NCBI GenBank assembly: GCA_003330885.1
Contig: CP030277.1
Coordinates: 1,178,001 to 1,242,000, forward strand
Length of the DNA: 64,000 nt
Direction of reading: 5' to 3'
Source: Rhodobiaceae bacterium
Lineage (GTDB): Bacteria > Pseudomonadota > Alphaproteobacteria > Parvibaculales > Parvibaculaceae
Part shown: positions 25,215-34,710 of the stretch, in pieces
Numbering within the stretch: position 1 is the first letter of the stretch
Layout of the letters: each line of letters starts with the position of its first letter
The notes under the pieces: model-generated
The model's input: the letters and a program-made list of their open reading frames with translations, nothing else
Databases searched by the model: none
What the model was told of the DNA's origin: nothing
Position numbers and translations under genes: made by a program

Positions 25215-26489
25215 ATGAGCGATTACGGTTTTGACACATTGGCCATTCATGCAGGTGCCGCCCCTGACCCCACAACAGGTGCGCGCACCACGCCGATCTA
25301 TCAGACGACATCCTTTGTCTTCGATGACACAGACCATGCCGCAAGCCTTTTTGATCTGCAGGCATTCGGCAACATCTACACCCGCATCACGAACCCAACG
25401 ACAGCAGTCCTCGAAGAGCGTGTTGCCACCCTCGAAGGCGGCGTCGCCGCGCTTGCAACAGCCTCCGGTCACGCGGCACAATTGATTGCCTTCCACACAC
25501 TCATGCAGCCAGGCGATCATTTTGTCGCCGCCCGCCAACTCTATGGTGGCTCCATCACTCAGTTTGGTGTGTCGTTCCAAAAATTCGACTGGCATGTCGA
25601 TTGGGCTGATGTGACGGACCCCGCCTCCATCAAAGCTGCCATTGGTCCAAAAACCAAAGCCGTGTTCATCGAAAGCATTGCCAACCCAGGTGGCTTGGTA
25701 ACCGACATTGCGGCAATTGCGGACATTGCCCATGAGGCGGGCATCCCGCTTATCGTCGACAATACATTGGCGTCACCCTACCTCTGCAAGCCTCTGCAGC
25801 ATGGTGCAGACATTGTGCTTCACTCCGCCACCAAGTTTCTCGGCGGCCACGGCAACTCAATGGGCGGCATCATTGTCGATGGCGGCAAGTTCGACTGGTC
25901 GGCGTCAGACAAGTACCCCTCTCTCTCCCAGCCCAATGACGGCTATCACGGGATGAAGCTTCACGAGACCTTCGGCGAAATTGCCTTTGCCATTGCCTGC
26001 CGCGTCATCGGCCTGCGAGATCTGGGTCCGGCGATCTCGCCAACGAACGCGTTCATGATCATCACAGGTATTGAGACCCTGCACCTTCGCATGCCGCGCC
26101 ATTGCGAAAACGCTCTGAAGGTCGCCGAATATCTCAAAGCACATGATGCGGTCAGCTGGGTGTCCTATGCTGGCCTCACAGATGATCCAAGCCATGACCT
26201 GATGAAGAAATATTCGCCAAAGGGTGCAGGAAGCGTCTTCACCTTCGGGGTCAAAGGTGGCTACGACGCGGGTGTCAAACTGGCAAACAATGTGAACCTG
26301 TTTAGCCTGCTCGCCAATGTTGGTGACACGCGCAGCCTGATAATCCATCCGTCATCGACAACACACCGCCAACTGACCGAAGAGCAGCAAAAAGCTGCAG
26401 GCGCTGGTCCTGATGTTGTCCGTCTTTCCGTGGGCTTGGAAGATGCCGCTGACATCATTGCCGACCTCGATCAGGCCCTATCAGCCTAG
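25215..26489 (+). CDS. metY: O-acetylhomoserine sulfhydrylase / aminocarboxypropyltransferase
   Basis: 424 residues of the Cys/Met-metabolism PLP family. The start YGFDTLAIHAGAAPDPTTGA is typical of MetY. The PLP lysine lies in LHSATKFLGGHGNSMGG and the C-terminal block is SLIIHPSSTTHRQL with VRLSVGLEDAADI. It makes homocysteine (or methionine) from O-acetylhomoserine and sulfide (or methanethiol), using the product of hom. The 80 bases before it contain no SAM-II riboswitch that I can recognise, although this class often has one upstream of metY. Confidence 0.94.
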   Translation: MSDYGFDTLAIHAGAAPDPTTGARTTPIYQTTSFVFDDTDHAASLFDLQAFGNIYTRITNPTTAVLEERVATLEGGVAALATASGHAAQLIAFHTLMQPGDHFVAARQLYGGSITQFGVSFQKFDWHVDWADVTDPASIKAAIGPKTKAVFIESIANPGGLVTDIAAIADIAHEAGIPLIVDNTLASPYLCKPLQHGADIVLHSATKFLGGHGNSMGGIIVDGGKFDWSASDKYPSLSQPNDGYHGMKLHETFGEIAFAIACRVIGLRDLGPAISPTNAFMIITGIETLHLRMPRHCENALKVAEYLKAHDAVSWVSYAGLTDDPSHDLMKKYSPKGAGSVFTFGVKGGYDAGVKLANNVNLFSLLANVGDTRSLIIHPSSTTHRQLTEEQQKAAGAGPDVVRLSVGLEDAADIIADLDQALSA

Positions 26490-26523
26490 AGAGTGCCAGC
26501 AAAATGCAATATCTCGGGTCGCG

Positions 26524-27588
26524 TTAGCGCGCGGCCCGCCCGATGTTTTGAAGATGGAAGAGCGCAACGCTCAACAGCAGCACAGCTCCAGCCTGATGAA
26601 GCAATGCCACTTCAATCCGTGTGACGGTCAGGATCGTCGCAATCCCCAAAAACACCTGGAATACAAGTGCGCCCAGCACCCAGTTGCCGGTCTGTTGAAC
26701 CTGCAGGTCTGAGTTATTCATCTTCCAATAGTGCCAGCCCACAAGAACAACAAGGGCGTAAGCAAACATCCGGTGGTTGAACTGCACAGTCCGCACATCT
26801 TCAAATGCACTCACCCAAACCGACTCAAGTGGATAGAGGTGACGCGGAATGAACGATCCATCCATCAGCGGCCAAGTGTTGAAAATAAAGCCTGCATTAA
26901 GGCCGGCGACAAAAGCGCCGAGCAGGATCTGCGCAAAAATGGCAACAACAACGATCGCAGCACCCAGCTCAAGCCCCTTAAAGCTGATCCGCCCAGGCAC
27001 TTCGCGTCGCCACAGAGCCGTGGCAAACCAGAACATGTAGCCGTACACAAAAAAGGCCAGGCTCAAATGTGCCGCAAGGCGGTACTGACTGACATCCACC
27101 CGCTCGGTCAGGCCGCTCATCACCATGTACCAGCCGAGCGCACCCTGAAGCCCGCCAATGACAAACATGGCGATCAAATGAGGCAACAAGGGCCGCTCTA
27201 TGCGTTTCGTGAAGTAGAAGAAAACGAAGGGAACAAAGAATGCGAGCCCAACCAAACGACCCAAAAACCTGTGTCCCCACTCCCACCAATAGATGGTCTT
27301 GAACTCATCCAGGCTCATGCCTCGGTTGATGCGGATGTATTCAGGGATTTGTTTGTACTTCTCGAACTCCTCTTCCCAGACTTCCTGGCTAAGAGGAGGA
27401 ATGGCGCCTGTCACAGGTTTCCATTCAGTAATGGACAGCCCGCTGTCGGTAAGCCGCGTCGCACCGCCGACCACGACCATACCCGCAACGAGGCCACAGA
27501 TGACGAACAGCCAAATGGCAATGGAGCGCCTGGCCGCTACCTGACGGTCAGTCACTTCTGCAGAAATCTGAATATCGGTCGCTGTCAT
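26524..27588 (-). CDS. ctaA: Heme A synthase (COX15/CtaA)
   Basis: 354 residues with eight transmembrane helices. Heme-ligand histidines are seen in EWGHRFLGRLVG, YRLAAHLSLAFF, QFNHRMFAYALV and LLHQAGAVLLLS, and the N-terminal VVVGGATRLTDSGLSITEW block is the family hallmark. The enzyme oxidises heme O to heme A for aa3-type cytochrome c oxidase. It is the alphaproteobacterial/mitochondrial-type version without the CtaA cysteine pairs. It is convergent with metY and stands as a single gene. Confidence 0.95.
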   Translation of the reverse strand: MTATDIQISAEVTDRQVAARRSIAIWLFVICGLVAGMVVVGGATRLTDSGLSITEWKPVTGAIPPLSQEVWEEEFEKYKQIPEYIRINRGMSLDEFKTIYWWEWGHRFLGRLVGLAFFVPFVFFYFTKRIERPLLPHLIAMFVIGGLQGALGWYMVMSGLTERVDVSQYRLAAHLSLAFFVYGYMFWFATALWRREVPGRISFKGLELGAAIVVVAIFAQILLGAFVAGLNAGFIFNTWPLMDGSFIPRHLYPLESVWVSAFEDVRTVQFNHRMFAYALVVLVGWHYWKMNNSDLQVQQTGNWVLGALVFQVFLGIATILTVTRIEVALLHQAGAVLLLSVALFHLQNIGRAAR

Positions 27589-27710
27589 AATGACATGACA
27601 TAGCGCGCCCCTCCGCCGGCAACAAGGCTATCTGCTAAACGCGACCTCTCGCCACACCTTGGCGAACCGGCGCGAATGCCGTAGGAAGAGCCCGAATGGA
27701 GATCTCATAA

Positions 27711-27953
27711 ATGGACACTCAGCCCTACAAGCCGCCGTTCCTGCCTATCGGCGTGAGGAAACTACTGGGCACAGTCATCATTCTCGTTGGCTTGACCGCC
27801 TATACCCTCGCCGCCGTTTGGCTGGCCGTGGACATCCTGCCGGATCACTGGGCGGTGCAGCTCGTCTTCTATCCAATCGCAGGCATAGCCTGGGCCTTTC
27901 CGACCAAACCGCTGATAGACTGGATGCAACGACCGGATAGTCTCGACGGATAA
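27711..27953 (+). CDS. DUF2842 small membrane protein
   Basis: 80 residues with two transmembrane helices: KLLGTVIILVGLTAYTLAAV and DHWAVQLVFYPIAGIAWAFP, ending KPLIDWMQRPD. This is the alphaproteobacteria-restricted DUF2842 family, of unknown function, often near ctaA, which is the divergent neighbour here. GGAGA stands 8 bases before the ATG. Confidence 0.85.
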   Translation: MDTQPYKPPFLPIGVRKLLGTVIILVGLTAYTLAAVWLAVDILPDHWAVQLVFYPIAGIAWAFPTKPLIDWMQRPDSLDG

Positions 27954-28069
27954 CGGAGCGTATCCAGAAAAAGTGGGTTCCATTGTTCCGTCCGAATGCG
28001 CGACAAAAGACAGTGCGCGCCCGCGAAAAATGGTTTAGCCGCTTTTACTGCCGCTACGCGTCATTAAAA

Positions 28070-28150
28070 TCAGTCGAACCGACCAAATGTCATTTTATTG
28101 AGAATCGCCATAACAGCGATGAAAGCGACAATGGCGTAAATTGCAGTCAT
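28070..28150 (-). CDS. Possible 26-residue single-span membrane protein
   Basis: An ATG at 28150 opens a frame for MTAIYAIVAFIAVMAILNKM followed by TFGRFD. It would be one hydrophobic helix with a short polar tail of the pattern L-N-x3-F-G-R-x-D, which I associate loosely with tiny membrane proteins in other alphaproteobacteria. An in-frame ATG at 28162 would add four residues. No strong ribosome binding site is seen. It lies in the stretch between DUF2842 and tRNA-Pro, which holds no other gene. Confidence 0.45.
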   Translation of the reverse strand: MTAIYAIVAFIAVMAILNKMTFGRFD

Positions 28151-28313
28151 TGGGTGTTCCATTCGTTGAGTGTCATCTGCCCGTTCAGTGCATTTCCAGC
28201 AAAAGTTGCAGACTTTGGTGGTTCGGAAATGCGACCAAATAAGAGCGTGGCCGGACAATGCCTCACCGCTTCTTTGCTGTCCAGCCACCTTGCCGTCCAC
28301 CGCGGCAAAATCG

Positions 28314-28358
28314 AAAAAGCCGCCTCCCCCAAAACACGAATAAGGAGAAGACGGCTTT
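28314..28358 (-). terminator. Rho-independent terminator after tRNA-Pro
   Basis: AAAGCCG (28316-28322) pairs with CGGCTTT (28352-28358), and the inner CCTCCCCC pairs with GGAGAAGA using some G-U pairs, giving a 15-pair stem with a 13-base loop. On the minus strand five T follow the stem. It lies 6 bases after the tRNA 3' end. Confidence 0.88.
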
Positions 28359-28364
28359 CTACAA

Positions 28365-28441
28365 TGGTCGGAGCGGCGGGATTTGAACCCACGACCCCTT
28401 GTCCCCCAGACAAGTGCGCTACCGGGCTGCGCTACGCTCCG
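28365..28441 (-). tRNA. tRNA-Pro (anticodon GGG)
   Basis: Minus-strand cloverleaf with acceptor stem CGGAGCG/CGCTCCG, anticodon stem CTTGT/ACAAG around loop CTGGGGG, and T-loop GGTTCAAATCC. CCA is encoded (TGG at 28365-28367 on the plus strand). It follows the merR gene on the same strand. Confidence 0.96.
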
Positions 28442-28554
28442 TCATATCTTCCAAGGCGATGGAGGGTGGTCCTCAGAAGGAGCGGCACTATAGAGGCGCA
28501 CTCTCTGACGATCAACGGGCCAGGACATGGAAAAATGTGTTTTAAAGCTGGCTA

Positions 28555-29043
28555 TCAGCCAGACGAATCTTGGTCGTCTGCATCTCCATCCAGATCGGCC
28601 TTCAAGGCTTCAAGACGGCGAGCAATGCCGGACAGAATAGACTTGGCCGTTCGATCAAGACCGTTCTCTTGTCCATCAACGTCGGAAGAATCGTCCCCGC
28701 CGCGTTCGACAACCGTTCTGGCAATGCCAGCGACAGAATCATCATTCGCTGCCCGACCCGTCTCCATAACGAACCGAACACCCTGATCGCGGAAGACCTT
28801 CTGGACACCTTTGATCGTATATCCGTCCTTGTAGAGCAGCGCACGCACACCGCGCAGCAGATCGACATCCTCGGGCCGGTAGTAGCGGCGCCCGCCACCG
28901 CGCTTCAGCGGCTTGATCTGTGCAAACTTGCTTTCCCAAAACCGCAACACGTGCTGTGGCACATCCAGCTCAACCGCAACTTCGCTGATCGTCCGAAAGG
29001 CATCAGGCGATTTTCGCGGGCTTGTTGTTTCTATTACGGTCAT
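28555..29043 (-). CDS. MerR family transcriptional regulator
   Basis: 162 residues. The winged helix part [20 protein letters not shown], then [20 protein letters not shown] and [16 protein letters not shown] matches the MerR DNA-binding domain. No metal-binding cysteines are seen in the C-terminal part, which is acidic and variable. This is the MerR-like gene that regularly follows ihfA downstream of plsX-fabH in alphaproteobacteria; its targets are not known to me. Confidence 0.9.
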   Translation of the reverse strand: MTVIETTSPRKSPDAFRTISEVAVELDVPQHVLRFWESKFAQIKPLKRGGGRRYYRPEDVDLLRGVRALLYKDGYTIKGVQKVFRDQGVRFVMETGRAANDDSVAGIARTVVERGGDDSSDVDGQENGLDRTAKSILSGIARRLEALKADLDGDADDQDSSG

Positions 29044-29090
29044 ATCAAACGATTGCGCTGTTCCTTGGAGTGGCGGTCAATCTGCAATTC

Positions 29091-29456
29091 CTAATCGGCA
29101 GCTTGGTCGGCCGACCCAGTTGAGCTGACCCCCGTAAGGCTCGCACCTGCGGCCTTCGCGACGGTCAGCGCCTTGTTGATCTGCTCTTTCAACACGTGGC
29201 TCGGTCGAAAAACGAGCACCCGACGCGGTTTAATCGGCACCTCTTCACCAGTCTTGGGGTTTCTGCCCATTCGGCCACCCTTCTGACGGACAGAAAAAGA
29301 CCCAAAGGAAGATAGCTTCACAGTCTCTCCCTCAGACAGACTGTCCCCAATTGCGGTCAGCACAGACTCGACAAGATCTGCCGACTCATTCCGTGACAAG
29401 CCGACTTCCTGATAAACCGCTTCGCTCAAATGAGCGCGCGTAATTGTTTGCCCCAT
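29091..29456 (-). CDS. ihfA: Integration host factor subunit alpha
   Basis: 121 residues of the HU/IHF family: [40 protein letters not shown] and the beta arm [20 protein letters not shown] with the DNA-intercalating proline region. IhfA pairs with IhfB to bend DNA at specific sites. ATG 29456 (MGQTITRAH) has GAGAGG 6 bases before it; ATG 29462 is possible. The tail is about 20 residues longer than in E. coli and rich in Ala, Ser and Gly. Position downstream of fabH and before merR is the usual alphaproteobacterial order. Confidence 0.94.
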   Translation of the reverse strand: MGQTITRAHLSEAVYQEVGLSRNESADLVESVLTAIGDSLSEGETVKLSSFGSFSVRQKGGRMGRNPKTGEEVPIKPRRVLVFRPSHVLKEQINKALTVAKAAGASLTGVSSTGSADQAAD

Positions 29457-29576
29457 GACCATCCTCTCGCGTTGTCACAAAAGGTAGGCCAGCGGAATTA
29501 TCCCGTCAATATCAATGAGATGGCGGAATCTTCTTACATAGAATGTTGTGTCGAATTTGACGCGTTCGAGAGCCGG

Positions 29577-30554
29577 TTACCAGCGAACCAGTGCAGAGCC
29601 CCAGGTGAATCCACCGCCCATGGCTTCCAGCAAGACCAGATCGCCGCGCTTGATCCGACTATCGGCAACAGCCACGCTCAAAGCGAGTGGAACCGATGCC
29701 GCAGAGGTGTTTCCATGTTGCCCGACCGTCATCACGACCTTTTCCGGCGGCAATCCGATTCGTTTTGCTGTGCCATCCAGAATGCGTTTATTCGCCTGAT
29801 GCGGCACAAACCAATCAATATCATCAATCGTAAGATTTGTTGCCTCTAGTGCCTCATTGATGACGTCAGCAATATTCACCACGGCGTGCCTGAACACATC
29901 CCGCCCAATCATACGGACATGACCAACTGACTGGGTAGAGGACGGACCACCATCAACATAGAGCTTCTCTTTGTGACGCCCATCACTGTGAAGATGTGCG
30001 GTAAGAACTCCGCGATCTTCAATAGTGCCCTCGCCTTCCTGTGCCTGCAGGACAACCGCACCGGCTCCGTCGCCGAACAGCACGCATGTCGTGCGGTCTT
30101 CAAAGTCCAGCAGCCGGGAAAATGTCTCTGCGCCGATCACCAGAGCATTCTTGAACTGCCCGGCTTTAAGGAAATTGTCGGCCGTCGATAAGCCAAACAC
30201 AAAGCCCGAACAAACCGCCTGCAAATCAAAGGCAGCGCCATGATGTATGCCAAGTTCAGCCTGGATGGTCGTTGCCGTCGCAGGAAACGTATTGTCAGGC
30301 GTTGTCGTCGCCATAATGATCAGGTCAATTTCCTGAGCATCAACACCTGCATTCGCCAATGCCGCTTTTGCTGCAGCTAGCGCCAAGTCGGACGTTTTTT
30401 CACCGTCCTCCACCATGTGGCGCTGATGAATACCTGAGCGTTCAACAATCCACTCATCGCTGGTATCAACGATCTTGGCAAGATCATCATTTGTGACGAT
30501 TTTTTTGGGAAGATAGGAGCCTACACCGGTAATCACACTTCTAGGCACACTCAC
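29577..30554 (-). CDS. fabH: Beta-ketoacyl-ACP synthase III
   Basis: 325 residues with Cys-His-Asn triad: [28 protein letters not shown] and [14 protein letters not shown]. The N-terminal [20 protein letters not shown] is typical. It starts fatty acid synthesis by joining acetyl-CoA and malonyl-ACP. It begins with GTG at 30554, overlapping the plsX stop as GTGA. Confidence 0.96.
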   Translation of the reverse strand: MSVPRSVITGVGSYLPKKIVTNDDLAKIVDTSDEWIVERSGIHQRHMVEDGEKTSDLALAAAKAALANAGVDAQEIDLIIMATTTPDNTFPATATTIQAELGIHHGAAFDLQAVCSGFVFGLSTADNFLKAGQFKNALVIGAETFSRLLDFEDRTTCVLFGDGAGAVVLQAQEGEGTIEDRGVLTAHLHSDGRHKEKLYVDGGPSSTQSVGHVRMIGRDVFRHAVVNIADVINEALEATNLTIDDIDWFVPHQANKRILDGTAKRIGLPPEKVVMTVGQHGNTSAASVPLALSVAVADSRIKRGDLVLLEAMGGGFTWGSALVRW

Positions 30555-31663
30555 GACGCAACAACCTCACTTTGAGCTGCTTCCATCCGGTCACTCCATT
30601 CAGCGACCACATCTAGGTCTGCTGCAATTTTTGAAACCAGGTCAGCCGAAGAAACATCGACGGCCAGATCAATCGCAGATGCAATACCCGCTTCATTTGC
30701 GCCACCATGACTTTTCACCACCAGACCGTTCAAACCCATAAACAGGCCACCATTGTGGACGTTTGGGTCGAGCCGGTCGCGCAACATGTTGAAGGCTGTT
30801 TGCGCCAACAGATATCCAAGCTTGCTGAAAATCGATTTGGACATTGCTTCCCGCAGGTAAGTACTGATCAAGCGGGCTGTGCCTTCTGCAGTTTTCAAAG
30901 CAACATTGCCAGTAAAGCCATCGGTCACGACAACGTCGACGGTTCCTTTTGCAATGTCATCGCCTTCGATAAATCCATGAAAATGAATAGGCAGGTTGGC
31001 TTCCCGAAGCATCTGGGCCGCTGCTTTAACCGATTCAGTGCCCTTCATCTCTTCTTCGCCAATATTCAACAATCCGACGCTGGGCTTGTCATTTCCAAAC
31101 AGGACGCGGGCATAGGCTTCCCCCATCACAGCAAACTGGACCATCTGTTTTTCATCCGGGCCGATCGTCGCGCCACAATCCAGCATGACACTTTCACCGC
31201 GGATCGTCGGTATAAGAGCGGCCAGTGCCGGACGGTCAATGCTTGGCATTGTTTTGAGCAGAACCTTCGACATCGCCATCAGGGCACCTGTATTCCCCGC
31301 TGACATGGCAGCCTGAGCGTCCCCCTGCTTCACGGCGTCAATCGCACGCCACATGCTGCTTGTTTTGCGCCCGCGCCGAAGAGCTTGGCTTGGTTTGTCG
31401 TCCATGGAGATCGCAACGTCCGTATGAACAACCGTGCTGACGTCAGCGAGCCGCGGTTCCTTGTCGAGCTCAGCCTGGATCTTCGCTTCGTCTCCGAAAA
31501 TGAGGAAACGTACTTCCGGGTGACGCACACGGGCAATTTCTGCCCCCGGGATCACCACAGACGGGCCGATATCTCCGCCCATACCATCAAGTGCAATTGT
31601 TAGGTCACGCGCCAAATCTTGGTTTTCCCAATTCTTGGTTTCGATTGCCCAGTCTTTAGTCAA
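30551..31663 (-). CDS. plsX: Phosphate acyltransferase PlsX
   Basis: 370 residues: [20 protein letters not shown] at the start, [36 protein letters not shown] and the [19 protein letters not shown] end. PlsX makes acyl-phosphate from acyl-ACP for phospholipid synthesis. No ATG lies before DGMGGD; the frame opens with TTG at 31663, giving about 18 extra residues, and TTG 31615 is an alternative. The downstream fabH is translationally coupled. YceD lies 79 bases upstream. Confidence 0.95.
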   Translation of the reverse strand: MTKDWAIETKNWENQDLARDLTIALDGMGGDIGPSVVIPGAEIARVRHPEVRFLIFGDEAKIQAELDKEPRLADVSTVVHTDVAISMDDKPSQALRRGRKTSSMWRAIDAVKQGDAQAAMSAGNTGALMAMSKVLLKTMPSIDRPALAALIPTIRGESVMLDCGATIGPDEKQMVQFAVMGEAYARVLFGNDKPSVGLLNIGEEEMKGTESVKAAAQMLREANLPIHFHGFIEGDDIAKGTVDVVVTDGFTGNVALKTAEGTARLISTYLREAMSKSIFSKLGYLLAQTAFNMLRDRLDPNVHNGGLFMGLNGLVVKSHGGANEAGIASAIDLAVDVSSADLVSKIAADLDVVAEWSDRMEAAQSEVVAS

Positions 31664-31742
31664 TCAATCCCAGGCGGTCAGACAATACCCAGTCTCCCCA
31701 CCGAAACAACAGTTAATAGGTAGGGGGTCAATGGCCGTAGCG

Positions 31743-32285
31743 CTAGTCTTGTGTTTTTAGATTTTTCAATATTTCAAATGGGTTAGGCTTCTTTTCTGAT
31801 CCACTCTCTAACGACTCAGTTGCTGCAAGCTCTGCACCCTCAGCCCGTGGATATGGATCAAGCACAAGAGCAAGCTGTTCAGCAACTGCCTCCCCCAGAT
31901 CAACACCTTCGACAGGCAGTGGATCAGGTGGCTCCTCTGCAAGGGGATCCACAGCGACCTCCATGGCGCGCCGCCCAGAGACATCTTCAGGTAAATAAAG
32001 CAGTGTAAATTCTGCGCTCAACTCTGCAGGAACCGGGTCCAGGGTGACAATGCATGACTGCTCAAGATCTGCTTCAAGCGTGCCAGAAACCCTAATCCCC
32101 CTTTTTCGCCACGGCTCAATCACCAGACGCGCTTTAAGCTGATCCAGCGTAAGAAGTCCGAACCTTTGCGCAAGAAGCGCACGCGCTTCGGTCTTTGCCT
32201 CCAAAGTCACTTCGAGGCCGTCATCAGACACGTCGTCGCGGGCCACAACATAGGTAAAGCCCGGAAGTCCGTCCACGCCGGTCAA
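31743..32285 (-). CDS. YceD family protein (DUF177)
   Basis: 180 residues. The central CIVTLDPVPAELSAEFTLLY and the later GVDLGEAVAEQLALVLDPYPR match the DUF177/YceD family, which is tied to 23S rRNA accumulation and normally sits beside rpmF or plsX. Start is TTG at 32285, overlapping the stop of the bc1 chaperone gene; GAGG 7 bases before supports it over the GTG at 32276. rpmF itself is not found between this gene and plsX. Confidence 0.87.
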   Translation of the reverse strand: MTGVDGLPGFTYVVARDDVSDDGLEVTLEAKTEARALLAQRFGLLTLDQLKARLVIEPWRKRGIRVSGTLEADLEQSCIVTLDPVPAELSAEFTLLYLPEDVSGRRAMEVAVDPLAEEPPDPLPVEGVDLGEAVAEQLALVLDPYPRAEGAELAATESLESGSEKKPNPFEILKNLKTQD

Positions 32286-32848
32286 GGACGCACCTCAACC
32301 GCCAGTATTCCTTCTGGAGCAGCCGGAAATTGCACACGTCCACTGGCAAAAACGTCAAGCTCCAACTCTTTTAAAGTGGCCCGCACCCTTTGAAGATAGG
32401 CGGCAAGCGCTTCCAATCGTTCCGGTGCGATCTCTGCCTCACGGAAAACATTCCGCTTCAGTGCGGCCTGAAGAGCCTCATCAGTCCCATTCTGAAAGGC
32501 GTCATCATAGGCGCCAAGCCGCCCATAAAACGCGCGTGCCATGGTCTTTACTTTCTTGCCCACTGACAGGTCTCCGACACCAATTTCGCGCAGAGCCTGG
32601 TCCATGTCATCAAACATCACATCAAACAGCTTTTGGCTGAGTTCCTTGGCTGGCGCCCCAATCACGCTTAACCGCTCAATCACGACAACCATATGGAGAA
32701 CAATCATGTCAAAGCGGCCGTCTAACGTGTCTGGAACCCCCACATTTAGGTAAAACTGAGGGGATCGGGCCTGATCGACCAGATTTCTGTAGAGAAGAAA
32801 AGAGCTGTCATCTGCAGATGAGGCCCCAAACCAGCTTTTCCAGAACAT
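32282..32848 (-). CDS. Ubiquinol-cytochrome c chaperone (CBP3-like)
   Basis: 188 residues of the Ubiq_cyt_C_chap family: NLVDQARSPQFYLNVGVPDTL, the FDMIVLHMVVVIERL helix, LFDVMFDDMDQALREIGVGD and VKTMARAFYGRLGAYDDAF. The mitochondrial relative Cbp3 helps assemble cytochrome b in complex III. It overlaps yceD by 4 bases and is divergent from bamE, the standard alphaproteobacterial arrangement. Confidence 0.92.
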   Translation of the reverse strand: MFWKSWFGASSADDSSFLLYRNLVDQARSPQFYLNVGVPDTLDGRFDMIVLHMVVVIERLSVIGAPAKELSQKLFDVMFDDMDQALREIGVGDLSVGKKVKTMARAFYGRLGAYDDAFQNGTDEALQAALKRNVFREAEIAPERLEALAAYLQRVRATLKELELDVFASGRVQFPAAPEGILAVEVRP

Positions 32849-32971
32849 ATTGTTTCTTTCTCTCTTCCACCAAATCGGCAGGAAAGCTTGAATCTAGACG
32901 CCGTTACAGGTACGTCAACAGGGGACTTGCGCAACCCCCGGACCCGCTTCGGGAGCAAAAAAGGTATTTCG

Positions 32972-33454
32972 ATGAGACAGCGTTTAGCCGCTCTGCTGGC
33001 CCCCTTCAAGTCAGCATTCATTGCCTCTGTTATGGCTGCAACCGCACTAGCAGGATGCAGCACCGAAATCGAAGAACGGGGTTATGTCTACGACCAGCGT
33101 GATTTCGACCAGATCAAACCCGGGCTCACAAGTGAGGCTGAGGTCACCGCGATTCTCGGAAGCCCCTCAACTGTAGCAACCGTCGAGGGCAGCACCTGGT
33201 TTTATATTTCCTCGACGTTCGAAAAGCTGATGTTTTATACACCAGAGGAAGTCGACCGGAAGGTCGTTGCCATCTATTTCGATGACACAAAGACTGTTGA
33301 AGAGGTCGGATATTACGGCCTTGAAGACGGGCAGATTATCGATTTCCGCACCCGTAAAACGCCAACTCGCGGCAAGGAACTCACCGTTCTCGGCCAGATT
33401 TTCGGCAATTTGGGGCGCTTCAACCAGAATGCGCCGGCTCAACCCGGGCGCTAA
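32972..33454 (+). CDS. bamE: Outer membrane assembly lipoprotein BamE
   Basis: 160 residues. A lipoprotein signal ends in ALAGC, followed by the BamE core RDFDQIKPGLTSEAEVTAIL, GSPSTVATVEGSTWFYIS and KVVAIYFDDTKTVEEVGYYG. BamE stabilises the BAM machine that inserts outer membrane beta-barrels. ATG 32972 has AAAGG 7 bases before it and puts the signal peptide at the N-terminus; the frame is open further to 32888. Confidence 0.93.
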   Translation: MRQRLAALLAPFKSAFIASVMAATALAGCSTEIEERGYVYDQRDFDQIKPGLTSEAEVTAILGSPSTVATVEGSTWFYISSTFEKLMFYTPEEVDRKVVAIYFDDTKTVEEVGYYGLEDGQIIDFRTRKTPTRGKELTVLGQIFGNLGRFNQNAPAQPGR

Positions 33455-33561
33455 CATTTGATTTTTTACGACCTATGCCGCTTACCTTGCGGAAAACACC
33501 TTAATCCTGAGTTTGAGGCGCGCGCCGTCTCAAATAGCCAACCAACTGAGAACAGAAATTC

Positions 33562-34635
33562 ATGTCTACAAAACTGAAGCCTGGCGTCCAAACTGGTGCC
33601 GACTACATCGCCCTTGTCGAGGCCTGCAAATCAGGTGGATACGCCCTGCCAGCGGTCAACGTGGTCAATACACAGTCAATCAACGCGGTTTTGGAAGCAG
33701 CATCGAAAGCCAAATCAGACATCATCATTCAGTTGTCTGGTGGTGGCGCACAGTTTTATGCCGGTAAGGGCATCAAGGATGGCGAAAAAGCTAAAGTGCT
33801 CGGCGCCGTTTCAGCTGCCGAGCATGTCCATCGCGTCGCCGAGGCCTATGGCGTCTGTGCAGTCCTTCATACCGACCACGCAAACCGGGCCCTCATTCCC
33901 TGGGTGGATGCCTTGATTGACGCTGGCGAAGAGCGTTTCAAAGCAACGGGCAAGCCCCTATTCAGTTCACATATGCTTGATCTTTCCGAAGAAAGCCTCG
34001 AAGACAATCTCGCTGAGTGCGAACGTCTGCTGAAGCGTCTGGCACCCATCGGCATGAGCCTTGAGATCGAACTCGGTGTGACCGGCGGTGAAGAAGATGG
34101 CGTAGGCAAAGACCTTGATGAAATCGACAATGACAAGCTCTATACCCAGCCAGATGAAGTCCTAACTGCTTATCGCCGCTTGGCGCCGCTTGGGCACTTC
34201 TCCGTAGCTGCAGCGTTCGGGAACGTTCATGGCGTCTACAAGCCTGGGAACGTAAAACTTCGCCCAGAGATCCTGAAAGCGTCGCAGGAAGCTGTCTCAG
34301 CGGCAGAAACCACCGGCAACGACCATCCGCTTCACTTTGTGTTCCATGGCGGGTCTGGATCAGAGAAAGCAAAGATCACAGAAGCTGTCGGATACGGCGT
34401 TTTCAAAATGAACATCGACACCGACACCCAGTTTGCCTTCTCGGAACAAGTGGGGAAATACGTCGAAGAAAACGCCAAAGCGTTTAAGTATCAGATCGAT
34501 CCTGAGACCGACGAACCCTACAAGAAAAAGTACGACCCACGGGCCTGGCTGCGCAAAGGCGAAGAAGGCATCGTTGACCGCCTGCTCATCGCTTGTGACG
34601 ATCTAGGCTCAACCGGTAAGTCGCTCGCCGGATAA
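33562..34635 (+). CDS. fba: Class II fructose-bisphosphate aldolase
   Basis: 357 residues with class IIA signatures: zinc histidine in CAVLHTDHANRALIPW, LEIELGVTGGEEDGV, GNVHGVYKPGNVKLRP and VFHGGSGSEKAKI. It interconverts fructose 1,6-bisphosphate and two triose phosphates. It ends 21 bases before a strong terminator. It is the FbaA-type enzyme as in E. coli and fungi. Confidence 0.96.
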   Translation: MSTKLKPGVQTGADYIALVEACKSGGYALPAVNVVNTQSINAVLEAASKAKSDIIIQLSGGGAQFYAGKGIKDGEKAKVLGAVSAAEHVHRVAEAYGVCAVLHTDHANRALIPWVDALIDAGEERFKATGKPLFSSHMLDLSEESLEDNLAECERLLKRLAPIGMSLEIELGVTGGEEDGVGKDLDEIDNDKLYTQPDEVLTAYRRLAPLGHFSVAAAFGNVHGVYKPGNVKLRPEILKASQEAVSAAETTGNDHPLHFVFHGGSGSEKAKITEAVGYGVFKMNIDTDTQFAFSEQVGKYVEENAKAFKYQIDPETDEPYKKKYDPRAWLRKGEEGIVDRLLIACDDLGSTGKSLAG

Positions 34636-34656
34636 AGTCAGTCATTACACAAAGAA

Positions 34657-34688
34657 AAACCCCGCGAGGATCGCTCCACGCGGGGTTT
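34657..34688. terminator. Bidirectional rho-independent terminator between fba and hppA
   Basis: AAACCCCGCG (34657-34666) and CGCGGGGTTT (34679-34688) form a 10-pair stem with a 12-base loop. The plus strand continues with CTTTTTG and the minus strand with TTCTTTG, so it can end both convergent genes. Confidence 0.93.
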
Positions 34689-34710
34689 CTTTTTGTCTTA
34701 AATGACCCGA

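Noticed and set aside
26731-27603. 290-residue plus-strand frame opposite ctaA
   Set aside because: It is the antisense of a complete COX15 gene; the composition (His, Asn, Lys, Pro-rich, no motif) is that of a shadow frame.
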